A stretch of 64,000 nucleotides of DNA, taken from Micromonospora sonchi. GTDB taxonomy: Bacteria; Actinomycetota; Actinomycetes; Mycobacteriales; Micromonosporaceae. How positions within the stretch are numbered: the stretch's first letter is position 1; the number at the start of each line of letters is the position of its first letter. The position numbers were made by a program, and so were the translations under genes. Shown here in pieces: positions 17,764 through 25,763 of this stretch. The stretch lies in the NCBI RefSeq assembly GCF_014646235.1, contig NZ_BMNB01000010.1, positions 1-64,000 on the forward strand, written 5' to 3'. Under the pieces are notes generated by a model. It worked only from the letters and a program-made list of their open reading frames with translations, ran no database searches and had not been told where the DNA came from.

Positions 17764-19077
17764 GTGCTTCCTGATCACCCCATCGCGCCCTGTCCCGATC
17801 ATGGCCTGTCCCGACGGTGGCTCCTGGCGGCGTCCGCCCTGACCGTGGCCGCGGTGCCGCTCGGCGTCGGGCTGCGTCCGGCACGGGCGCTCGGCGACAC
17901 CGACGACGACAGGGCCTACCAGATCGCGTTCGCCGAAGCGCTCAACGCCGATCGCGACGTGCGGCGGCACACCGCTGCGGGCCGGGAGATCCTCTACCGC
18001 CCCCGGCAACTGCTCGCCGCCGACGCCGACGCCCAGCGGGTTGCCGCCTGGCTGAGGAACGCCGGCTTTCCGGCGACCATCGCCGACCGGTTCGCCGGGG
18101 TCACCCGGTTGCTGTTCGCCGGGGAGACCGACATCCCCGCAGTCGTGACGAAGCTGCGCGACCCCCGGCAGTGGCCCGGCCAGCGGGTGCCCGCGGTCCA
18201 ACCGCACCACGTGCTGCTCGGCCTGGGCAACATCATGGGCAACCCGAGCGGGCCGCCCAGAGCGGTCGCCGCCCTGCCACCGCCGGATCCGGCTCGGCTC
18301 GGCGAGGGGGCGGGGGTGACGGTCGGCATCTGCGACACCGGCATCTGGCGGCAGGCCGGTGCCGTTCACCCGGAGTGGCTCGGCGGCGCGTACCTGCCGG
18401 AGCCCGACGACGAGGACCCGCTCTACGTGCACGCCGACGTGCTCGCCCCGCAGGGCGGCCACGGCACGTTCGTCGCCGGAGTGGTCCGGCAGGCCGCGCC
18501 AGGCGTACGCGTCGACCCGGAGTCGGCACTGGACCCCACCGGCGTCGGTGACGAGGCGATGCTGGTGGCCGCCCTGGGCCGGCTCGCGCCGGAGGTGTCC
18601 GTGGTGAATCTTTCGCTGGGTGGTTTCACCCTCGACGATCAGCCCTCGCTGCCGCTGGCCAACGCCGTGGCCGGACTGCCGCCGACCACCGCCGTGGTGG
18701 CGGCGGTAGGCAACGCCGGAATCAACCGACCGCTCTGGCCGGCCGCCCTGGACCGGGTCCTGGCGGTCGCGGCGGTCGATACCGGCCCCAACGGTGTGCT
18801 GCCGGCGACCTACAGCAATTTCGGACCGTGGGTCGACGCCTGCGCCCTCGGTCGGCGCGACAGCACGTACGTCGCAGGTAAACTGCCGCTGCCGGGCCGG
18901 CCGACCCGGCTGTTCCACGGGTTCGCCACCTGGGCGGGGACCTCGTTCGCCGCGGCACACGTCGCCGGCCGGCTCGCCGCCCTGATGACCGCCAGCGGGC
19001 AGAGCGCCGACGCGGCGCGGCTGGCCCTGCTCGCGGCGCCGCGCTGGCATCCCGACTACGGCGTGTTCGTCGGATGA
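17764..19077 (+). CDS. Tat-exported S8 subtilisin-like serine peptidase
   Basis: 437-residue peptidase. SRRWLLAASAL at 16-26 is a twin-arginine signal, with likely cleavage after ARA near residue 42. A pro-region of about 130 residues precedes the S8 domain, whose triad is complete: Asp191 (GICDTGIW), His233 (GGHGTFVAG) and Ser394 (GTSFAAAHVAG), with Asn317 (VGNAG) for the oxyanion hole. It is therefore predicted to act outside the membrane. GTG 17764 is chosen because GGAGG lies five bases upstream. It is the first gene of a three-gene run with a sigma factor and a small protein; its substrate may be a signal that feeds that module, but this is inference. Confidence 0.9.
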   Translation: MLPDHPIAPCPDHGLSRRWLLAASALTVAAVPLGVGLRPARALGDTDDDRAYQIAFAEALNADRDVRRHTAAGREILYRPRQLLAADADAQRVAAWLRNAGFPATIADRFAGVTRLLFAGETDIPAVVTKLRDPRQWPGQRVPAVQPHHVLLGLGNIMGNPSGPPRAVAALPPPDPARLGEGAGVTVGICDTGIWRQAGAVHPEWLGGAYLPEPDDEDPLYVHADVLAPQGGHGTFVAGVVRQAAPGVRVDPESALDPTGVGDEAMLVAALGRLAPEVSVVNLSLGGFTLDDQPSLPLANAVAGLPPTTAVVAAVGNAGINRPLWPAALDRVLAVAAVDTGPNGVLPATYSNFGPWVDACALGRRDSTYVAGKLPLPGRPTRLFHGFATWAGTSFAAAHVAGRLAALMTASGQSADAARLALLAAPRWHPDYGVFVG

Positions 19078-19096
19078 GCGCCGCAACGGCGGTGCC

Positions 19097-19729
19097 GTGG
19101 TGACCGGTCGGAGCGCGACCGTTCTGGTTTCCGACGCGGCGCGCGGGGACGAGGCGGCGTGGACCGAGCTGGTGCGCCGGTACACCCCGCTGGTGTACTC
19201 GGTGATCCGCTCCCATGACCTGGTCGGCGCGGACGCGGCCGACGTCAACCAGACCGTCTGGCTGCGGCTGGTGGAACACCTGGATCAGGTACGCGACCCG
19301 GAGGCGCTGGGCGCCTGGCTGGCCGTCACGACCCGGCGCGAGTGTTACCGGATGTCCCGCCTCGGCCGGCGTACCCAGCCGGTCGACCCGTCCGACGCCG
19401 CACTCGAGGCGTGCCACGGGACCTGGGCGGATGCCGTGGCGCCGGACGAGGACCTGTTGCGTGCCGAGCGGCGACAGGCGCTGCGGGAGGGCTTCGCCCA
19501 GCTTCCGCCACGTTGCCAGGAACTGCTGTCGTTGCTGACGGCCGATCCGCCGCTGAGCTACCGGGAAGCCGCCGACCGGCTGGGCGTACCGATCGGCAGC
19601 ATCGGGCCGACCCAGGGCCGTTGCCTGCGCCGGCTGCGCGACTCTCCGGCCCTCGCGCCGTACCTTGGCCTTGGCGGCGCCGGAAGGAAGGGGGGCGAAC
19701 GCGATGGAGCCGTGGCCGCCGGTCGATGA
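19097..19729 (+). CDS. ECF-like sigma-70 family sigma factor
   Basis: 210-residue sigma factor with region 2 (AWTELVRRYTPLVYSVIRSH, ADVNQTVWLRLVEHL) and region 4 (LPPRCQELLSLL, SYREAADRLGVPIGSIG) as in ECF-type factors, and no region 1 or 3. No zinc-finger anti-sigma gene follows; instead the next gene overlaps it by 26 bases. The C-terminal about 25 residues are Gly/Arg rich and unconserved-looking. The GTG at 19097 is used; a second GTG one codon later is equally possible. It probably directs transcription of this locus or of a stress regulon. Confidence 0.85.
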   Translation: MVTGRSATVLVSDAARGDEAAWTELVRRYTPLVYSVIRSHDLVGADAADVNQTVWLRLVEHLDQVRDPEALGAWLAVTTRRECYRMSRLGRRTQPVDPSDAALEACHGTWADAVAPDEDLLRAERRQALREGFAQLPPRCQELLSLLTADPPLSYREAADRLGVPIGSIGPTQGRCLRRLRDSPALAPYLGLGGAGRKGGERDGAVAAGR

Positions 19730-20168
19730 CGACCGGTTGACGGCGGAGCTGGCGTCGGCCCTGTGGGACGCCGGGGGAGTTCCTCAGGAATACCTGACGG
19801 CGGCGCGGGCGGCGTTCGCCTGGCGGACGGTGGACGCCGAGCTGACCCTGGCCGAGCTGACCTTCGACTCGGCGAGCCAGGCGCAGCTGGTCGGGCTGAC
19901 CCGTTCGGCGGGTTCCGCGCGGACCCTCTCCTTCGGCGGTGGCCCGGTCGTGGTGGAGATCGAGGTGACCGACGCCGGGATCGTCGGCCAGCTCTCCCCG
20001 GCCGGCGGCGGTCGGGTCAGTGCCCGCACGACCAGCGGCACCTACGACGAGGCCCCGGTCGACGCGGTGGGTCTCTTCTCGCTGGGCGTGCCGCCGCCCG
20101 GTCCGATCCAGCTCCGCGCCGACGTGGGCGGACACGCGGTGGTCACCGACTGGGTCTGCCTACGCTGA
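19704..20168 (+). CDS. small protein coupled to the sigma factor, unknown function
   Basis: 154-residue soluble protein. The start ATG has AAGGAAGGGGGG upstream and lies inside the end of the sigma gene (26-base overlap), which implies translational coupling and a fixed ratio to the sigma factor. The N-terminal half is helical with AARAAFAWRTVDAELTLAEL; the C-terminal half is predicted beta-rich (VVVEIEVTDAGIVGQL ... VGGHAVVTDWVCLR), resembling a small Ig or transthyretin-like fold. No signal peptide or transmembrane segment. Position suggests a sigma-binding or protease-cleaved partner; no anti-sigma motif can be recognised. Confidence 0.75.
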   Translation: MEPWPPVDDDRLTAELASALWDAGGVPQEYLTAARAAFAWRTVDAELTLAELTFDSASQAQLVGLTRSAGSARTLSFGGGPVVVEIEVTDAGIVGQLSPAGGGRVSARTTSGTYDEAPVDAVGLFSLGVPPPGPIQLRADVGGHAVVTDWVCLR

Positions 20169-20169
20169 C

Positions 20170-20201
20170 GGGGGCCGCGGGCCGTCCGGCCCGCGGCCCC
20201 C
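20170..20201. terminator. bidirectional GC hairpin
   Basis: Perfect 14-base arms (GGGGGCCGCGGGCC at 20170-20183, inverse at 20188-20201) with a four-base loop, placed two bases after the small-protein stop and 15 bases before the end of the convergent secreted-protein gene. Confidence 0.8.
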
Positions 20202-20215
20202 GCGAGGGTGCTCGG

Positions 20216-21241
20216 CTATCGCTTGTCGGCGCTGATCAGATACTGCACGCCACCGAGGTCGGTCCACCTGGCCCCGCTGGTGTCCGGCCCGAACTGGGTC
20301 ACGTTGAGCGCGATCTCCTTGTCGGACGCGGCCTGAGCCGAGAAGAGCAGCGAGAACTCCACCCGCTCACCGGGGTTCAGCAGCAGGTTGCCCAGGCTGG
20401 CCTTGGCGGGCTCCACGATTTCCACCTGGGTCCGGCCGACCGGGCGTACGCCGGTGCCGACCGCGCCGCCGGCCCGCCAGCGCTCGAAGAGTTCCGGACC
20501 GAGGTCGACGACCACCCGACCGCCCATGGCCTGTAGCGGCTCGGCCGCCGCGAAGACCAGGTCGTTCCTGGACGGTACGGTCAGCGAGTTGCCGATGGCG
20601 AAGGGCCGCACGACCGGATTCGCGCCGACGGTGAGCCGGACGGAGTCCACGTTGCGCCACGCGATGTTGTTGTTGTGGCGGGTGTTGGTGCTGATGTCCG
20701 GACCCTCGAAGGTCATCGGGTCCGAGCCGGAGACCCAGCGGGCGATCAGGCAGAAGTGACCCGGCCCGGGCACGCCGGTCCACGGGATGGTGACCGTCGT
20801 GACGCCCGCGTAGGCGGTGACGTTGGCCGCCCCGATCTGCGTCCAGTGGGTCGGCCAGACCGCGCCGCCACCGGGCGTCGTCCGGTAGACCCGGAGCACG
20901 CCGCTGCTGGTGCCCGAGCCGTACGGCCCGGGATTGCGCAGCTTGACGAAGACGTAGTTGGTCGCTCCGACGATCGGGTTCTGGCTGACGGCGCACTCCA
21001 CGGCGGTCGGGCAGACCTTGATGTCGGGGCTGGTCCACAGCGGATTGAGCGAGTGCGGCTCGATCCCGACGTCGGCGGCGACGTCGGAGATGTAGACATC
21101 GGTGCGGGCCGCCGCGGCAGCCCGCTCCGGCGCCCCGATGGGCGCGGCGGTGGCTGCGGTGACCGACAGCAGACCGGTCAGCGCCGCGCCCGCGAGGACC
21201 ACCAGGGCGGCTCTGCGGACACGTCTCCCTGCACTGTTCAT
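20216..21241 (-). CDS. secreted protein of unknown function
   Basis: 341 residues. Residues 1-32 are a Sec signal peptide (basic start, ALVVLAGAALTGLLSVTA core, TAAPIG cleavage region). The mature protein begins with a segment DVYISDVAADVGIEPHS then LWTSPDIKVCP, and continues as beta-rich sequence that looks like two or three Ig-like domains (FVKLRNPG, VRVYRTTPG, VDLGPELFERW, LLLNPGERVEFSLLF). Two Cys pairs could form disulfides. I cannot assign a function. It converges on the subtilisin-sigma operon and could be a substrate or partner of the exported protease. Confidence 0.7.
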   Translation of the reverse strand: MNSAGRRVRRAALVVLAGAALTGLLSVTAATAAPIGAPERAAAAARTDVYISDVAADVGIEPHSLNPLWTSPDIKVCPTAVECAVSQNPIVGATNYVFVKLRNPGPYGSGTSSGVLRVYRTTPGGGAVWPTHWTQIGAANVTAYAGVTTVTIPWTGVPGPGHFCLIARWVSGSDPMTFEGPDISTNTRHNNNIAWRNVDSVRLTVGANPVVRPFAIGNSLTVPSRNDLVFAAAEPLQAMGGRVVVDLGPELFERWRAGGAVGTGVRPVGRTQVEIVEPAKASLGNLLLNPGERVEFSLLFSAQAASDKEIALNVTQFGPDTSGARWTDLGGVQYLISADKR

Positions 21242-21411
21242 GACAGGTTTCTCCCATCGACGGGGACTGGGCCGACCCGGCGGGTGTTTCCGTACCGTGT
21301 CGGCGCGGTTTCGTCTTTGAGGAGCCGGCCGGGGGCCCGGAAATACCGTCGGCGGATCGCCGCGCTGTCAGATGGCGCGAGGACCGGCAAATTCGCCCGA
21401 GCCGTTCCCGG

Positions 21412-22419
21412 TCAGACCGGCAGCGCCCGGCAGGAGGCGCGGACCACCAACTCGGTGGGAAGCCGGATGTGGATGTCGCGTTCCACGCCGGCGATCAGGT
21501 CGACGAGCAGGCGCAGCGCCTCGGCGCCCATCTGCTGCAGCGGTTGCATTATCGTCGTCAGTGGCGGGTTGACCAGGGCGGACTCCGGGATGTTGTCGAA
21601 GCCGATCACGGACAGGTCGTCGGGCACGGCGAGACCCATCTCCCGGGCGACGTTCATCGTGGAGATGGCGGAGAGGTCGTTCCCTGCGAAGACCGCGGTC
21701 GGCCGGTCGGGGAGGGCGAGCAGTTCGCCGGCGGTGCCGGCGGCGCTCTCGATCCGGAACCCGCCGACGCGTACCAGCCGCTCGTCGACGGTCACGCCGG
21801 CATCGGCCATGGCCTTCCGGAAGCCGGCCTCCCGCAATCGTGACGACTCGAGGTCGGGGCGTCCGCTGATGTGCCCGATCCGGCGGTGACCCAGCGACAG
21901 CAGGTGGTCGGTCGCGAGCACGGCGCCGGCGAAGTTGTCGGAGTCGACCGTGGGCGGGCCCGATGGGCCGGTGTGCGGGTCGACGGCGACGACGTGGAAG
22001 CCCTGCTTGGTCTCCACCACCGTCGGCGTGACGATCACCGCGCCGTCGATGAGCGTTCCGGACAGGCGCGCGAGGGAACGTCTCTCCCAGCCGATGGCCG
22101 TGCCGGCGCCGTCGCCGCTGGAGTAGGCCAGCAACTGGTAGCCCGTGCCGGCCACCGCCGTGGATGCGCCCTTGAGCAGTTCGGTGGAGAAGGGCTCGAA
22201 CTCGGCGACCAGGATGCCCAGCACGTTCGTACGGTGACTGCGCAGGCTCTGCGCCCCCAGGCTGGCCTCGTAACCGAGCTGCTGGATGACCTGCTGGACC
22301 CGCTCCACGGTCGCGCGTGCCACGCCGTACCGGCCGTTCACGACCTTGGATACGGTAGCCACTGAGACGCCGGCCGCACGGGCCACGTCCGACATGTTCA
22401 CACGCTGCGGGAACGCCAC
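21412..22419 (-). CDS. LacI family regulator, BxlR-like by context
   Basis: About 335 residues. HTH MSDVARAAGVSVATVSKVV near the N-terminus, then a sensor domain with ILVAEFEPFSTELLKGA, FAGNDLSAISTMNVA and VIGFDNIPES. It is divergent from a sugar importer and GH3 gene with a 16-bp palindrome in between, the arrangement of the Streptomyces bxlR-bxlEFGA xylobiose system. Neither the GTG at 22419 nor the ATG at 22395 has a ribosome site; the first is used here. Confidence 0.82.
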   Translation of the reverse strand: MAFPQRVNMSDVARAAGVSVATVSKVVNGRYGVARATVERVQQVIQQLGYEASLGAQSLRSHRTNVLGILVAEFEPFSTELLKGASTAVAGTGYQLLAYSSGDGAGTAIGWERRSLARLSGTLIDGAVIVTPTVVETKQGFHVVAVDPHTGPSGPPTVDSDNFAGAVLATDHLLSLGHRRIGHISGRPDLESSRLREAGFRKAMADAGVTVDERLVRVGGFRIESAAGTAGELLALPDRPTAVFAGNDLSAISTMNVAREMGLAVPDDLSVIGFDNIPESALVNPPLTTIMQPLQQMGAEALRLLVDLIAGVERDIHIRLPTELVVRASCRALPV

Positions 22420-22462
22420 GTTGATGATGATAGAGGGCAGATCATGGCCCTCCGCAGCCGAG

Positions 22463-22478
22463 TCGAAAACGTTATCGA
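22463..22478. promoter_or_regulatory. LacI operator TCGAAAACGTTATCGA
   Basis: A 16-bp dyad with a single mismatched pair and a CG centre (AACGTT), the usual shape of LacI-family operators, with the CGAA/TTCG half-site pattern reported for xylose/xylobiose regulators in actinomycetes. It is 44 bases upstream of the LacI start and 81 bases upstream of the binding-protein start. Confidence 0.7.
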
Positions 22479-22558
22479 CACCGATTGACACTCCATGACG
22501 GGGCTGAAAAACTCCCCCGCAGGCCGAAACACCGCGACTGACTAGTCGAGGAGACACC

Positions 22559-23869
22559 GTGGCTATAAAGCGCCGCGCAAGCAGCGTCCTAGCGCTGTCC
22601 ATCACCACCGCTCTGCTTGCCGCCGGATGTGGCGGCGGCGGCGAGAGCGAGGCTCCATCCAAGGATGAGCTGTTCAAGAATCCGGTGACCCTGACCTGGT
22701 GGCACAACGCCTCGCAGGACGGGCCCGGCAAGACCTACTGGGAGAAGGTCGCCAAGGACTTCAACACGCTCCACCCCACGGTCACGATCGAGATCGAGGG
22801 CATCGAGACCAACCAGCTCCAGCGCACCCGGCTTCCCGCCGCGCTGCTCAGCAACGACCCGCCGGACATCTTCCAGTCCTGGGGCGGCGGCGAGATCCGT
22901 GAGCAGGTCGAGGCCGACTACCTCAAGGACATCACCGACCAGGCCAAGGACGAGGTTGCCAACATCGGCGGCGCGGCCGGGATCTGGCAGGTGGACGGCA
23001 AGCAGTACGGCCTGCCGTTCCGGATGGGCATCGAGGGCATCTGGTACAACAAGGAGATGTTCGCCAAGGCGGGCATCGCGGCGCCGCCGACCACGTTCGA
23101 CGAGCTCAACGAGGCGGTCACCAAGCTCAAGGCGATCAACGTCGTCCCGATCGCCGTCGGCGCGGGTGACAAGTGGCCCGCCGCGCACTGGTGGTACAAC
23201 TTCGCGCTGCGCGCCTGCTCGGTCGACACGCTGAAGAAGGCCTCCCTGGAGCTGAACTTCGACGACCAGTGCTTCGTCAAGGCCGGCCAGGACCTGAAGG
23301 CGTTCATCGACACCAAGCCGTTCCAGCCCAACTTCATCGCCACGCCGGGGCAGAACGACCCGACCAGCGCCAACGGTCTGCTCGCCAACGGCAAGGCCGC
23401 GATGGAGCTGATGGGCGACTGGAACAAGGGCACGCTGGACACGGTCGCCGCCGACAAGGAGGCGCTCAGCAAGTTCATCGGCTGGTTCCCGGTGCCGGCG
23501 ATCGCCGGTTCCCCGGGTGACCCGAAGGCGGCCCTGGGCGGCGGCGACGGCTTCGCCTGCGCCAAGAACGCCCCGGCGGAGTGCGTCGAGTTCCTCAAGT
23601 ACATCGTCAGCCCCGAGGTGCAGAAGGGCTACGCCGAGACCGGCACCGGCCTGCCGGTGGCCAAGGGCGCCGAGGCCGGGGTCGCGGACCCCGCGCTGAA
23701 GTCGATCCTGGAAGCCACCACCGAGGCGACCTACGTGCAGCTCTGGCTGGACACCGCGTTCGGCAGCACGGTCGGCAACGCGATGAACGACGCGATCGTC
23801 GCCATCTTCGCCGGTAACGGCACGCCCGAGAAGGTCGTCGAAGCGATGAAGGCGGCCGCACGCAAGTGA
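22559..23869 (+). CDS. ABC transporter oligosaccharide-binding lipoprotein (BxlE-like)
   Basis: 436-residue solute-binding protein. The lipobox LLAAGC places the lipid-modified cysteine at residue 24. The mature protein shows LTWWHNASQDGPGK, NDPPDIFQSWGG and a C-terminal VSPEVQKGYAETGTGLPV, as in family-1 binding proteins for xylo- and cello-oligosaccharides. GTG start with AGGAG upstream. First gene of a four-gene operon; a Bxl-type xylobiose role is inferred from gene order with a GH3 enzyme. Confidence 0.88.
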   Translation: MAIKRRASSVLALSITTALLAAGCGGGGESEAPSKDELFKNPVTLTWWHNASQDGPGKTYWEKVAKDFNTLHPTVTIEIEGIETNQLQRTRLPAALLSNDPPDIFQSWGGGEIREQVEADYLKDITDQAKDEVANIGGAAGIWQVDGKQYGLPFRMGIEGIWYNKEMFAKAGIAAPPTTFDELNEAVTKLKAINVVPIAVGAGDKWPAAHWWYNFALRACSVDTLKKASLELNFDDQCFVKAGQDLKAFIDTKPFQPNFIATPGQNDPTSANGLLANGKAAMELMGDWNKGTLDTVAADKEALSKFIGWFPVPAIAGSPGDPKAALGGGDGFACAKNAPAECVEFLKYIVSPEVQKGYAETGTGLPVAKGAEAGVADPALKSILEATTEATYVQLWLDTAFGSTVGNAMNDAIVAIFAGNGTPEKVVEAMKAAARK

Positions 23870-24864
23870 CCTCCACCAACCCCACCCTGGACCTCGCCGG
23901 CGGCGCGACCGCGCCGCCGGCGGGGCGCCGGCCCGCGAAGCGGTCGTCCTACCGCGCGGCCGAGACCCGACGCAAGTGGTACGAGATCATCGGTCTCACC
24001 ACGCCAGCGGTCATCGTGTATGTGATGTTCGTACTGGTGCCGATCGGCTTCGCCTTTTACTACAGCCTCTTCCGTTGGCGTGGCGTCGGGCCGCCCACCG
24101 ACTACGTCGGCTTCGACAACTACGTCCTCGCCTTCCAGGACCCGATCTTCCTGGACGCGCTGCGCAACAACGCCATCATCGTCTTCGGGTCGTTGCTGAT
24201 CCAGGGCCCCATCGCCCTGGGCGTGGCCCTGCTGCTCAACCGCAGCTTCCGCGGGCGCACCCTGTTCCGGCTGCTGGCGTTCGTGCCGTACGTGCTGGCC
24301 GAGGTCACCGTCGGCATCATGTGGAAGCTGCTGCTCTCCGACGCCGGCACGCTCAACGCGCTGATGGAGGCGGTGGGCCTGGGCGGTCTGGTGCAGGCGT
24401 GGCTCGCCGACCTCGACATCGTCATCTGGACACTGCTGTTCGTCCTCACCTGGAAGTACGTCGGCTTCGCCATCATCCTCCTGCTCGCCGGTCTGTCCAA
24501 TGTGCCGCAGGAGCTGAACGAGGCGGCTGCGATCGACGGGGCGAGCTGGTGGCAGACCCAGCGCCACATCACGCTGCCGCTGCTGGGCCCGACGATCCGG
24601 ATCTGGATGTTCCTGTCGATGATCGGTTCGTTGCAGGTCTTCGACATCATCTGGGTCACCTCGGTGCCCGCGGTACGGTCGCTGGGCGCGTCGGCCACCA
24701 TGGCGACGTACATGGTGGACAACGGGTTCTTCGCCCGGCTGTGGGGCTACGGCAACGCGGTGGCCGTGATCCTGTTCGTCATCTCCTTCGTCGCGGCGCT
24801 GATCTTCCAGCGCTTCCTGCTGCGTCGTGACATCCAGGGCGCCGTCACCGGAAGGGCGAAGTGA
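23866..24864 (+). CDS. sugar ABC transporter permease (BxlF-like)
   Basis: 332 residues, about six transmembrane helices, EAA loop LNEAAAIDGASWWQTQ. The N-terminal 40 residues are cytoplasmic and rich in Ala, Pro and Arg. The GTG start overlaps the binding-protein stop (GTGA), indicating coupled translation. Confidence 0.88.
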   Translation: MTSTNPTLDLAGGATAPPAGRRPAKRSSYRAAETRRKWYEIIGLTTPAVIVYVMFVLVPIGFAFYYSLFRWRGVGPPTDYVGFDNYVLAFQDPIFLDALRNNAIIVFGSLLIQGPIALGVALLLNRSFRGRTLFRLLAFVPYVLAEVTVGIMWKLLLSDAGTLNALMEAVGLGGLVQAWLADLDIVIWTLLFVLTWKYVGFAIILLLAGLSNVPQELNEAAAIDGASWWQTQRHITLPLLGPTIRIWMFLSMIGSLQVFDIIWVTSVPAVRSLGASATMATYMVDNGFFARLWGYGNAVAVILFVISFVAALIFQRFLLRRDIQGAVTGRAK

Positions 24865-25727
24865 CCATGACCGCGAACGCCATGCAGTCCTCGTCCGTCA
24901 ACCGCCGACCCATCACGTGGAGCAGCCCGCTGACCTACGCGTTGGCGCTCGCGGTCGCCGCCGTGTCGATCACCCCGGTGGTCTACGTGGTCATCGGTGG
25001 TTTCCGTACCACCCCGCAGATCGTCGCGGACCCGGCCGGGCTGCCCAGTCCGTGGGTCTGGGACAACTACGCCAGGGTGCTGACGCAGAGCAACTTCTGG
25101 CAGCAGACGTTCAACAGCGGGGTGATCGCCCTGGGCACCACGCTCGGCGTCGTGCTGCTCGGGGTCAGTGCCGCGTTCGTGCTCGCCCGGTACACCTTCC
25201 GGGGACGCGAGGTGCTGTACACCTTCTTCACCCTCGGTCTGCTCTTCCCGGCCGGGGCGGCGATCCTGCCGCTCTACCTCATGCTGCGCGACCTGAACCT
25301 GATCAATTCGTACTACGCGGTGATCCTGCCGCAGGTCGCCTTCCAGTTGCCACTGACCGTCGTGATCCTGCGACCCTTCCTGTCCGCCATCCCCCGCGAA
25401 CTGGAGGATGCCGCCGCGATCGACGGCACCGGACGGATCGGCTTCCTCTGGCGCATCGTGCTGCCGCTGTCGCGGCCCGCGCTCGTCACCGTCGGGATCC
25501 TCGCGTTCGTGGCGAGTTGGAACGCGTTCCTGCTGCCACTGCTGGTCCTCGGCGACGCCAGCCTGCACACCCTGCCCTTGGGGGTGCAGAACTTCTCCAG
25601 CCAGTACACCTCCGACACGGCGGGAATCCTCGCCTTCACGTCGCTGGCGATGTTGCCGGCACTACTCTTCTTCACATTCGCCGAGAAACAGATCGTCGGT
25701 GGCCTGCAGGGCGCGGTCAAGGGCTGA
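24861..25727 (+). CDS. sugar ABC transporter permease (BxlG-like)
   Basis: 288-residue permease with about six transmembrane helices, EAA loop LEDAAAIDGTGRIGFLW, and the typical GGLQGAVKG ending. GTG 24861 overlaps the preceding stop; ATG 24867 is an alternative start. No ATPase is encoded in the operon. Confidence 0.88.
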   Translation: MTMTANAMQSSSVNRRPITWSSPLTYALALAVAAVSITPVVYVVIGGFRTTPQIVADPAGLPSPWVWDNYARVLTQSNFWQQTFNSGVIALGTTLGVVLLGVSAAFVLARYTFRGREVLYTFFTLGLLFPAGAAILPLYLMLRDLNLINSYYAVILPQVAFQLPLTVVILRPFLSAIPRELEDAAAIDGTGRIGFLWRIVLPLSRPALVTVGILAFVASWNAFLLPLLVLGDASLHTLPLGVQNFSSQYTSDTAGILAFTSLAMLPALLFFTFAEKQIVGGLQGAVKG

Positions 25728-25763
25728 GCGACAGCGGCACGAGCAACAAAGGGGATACACAGC

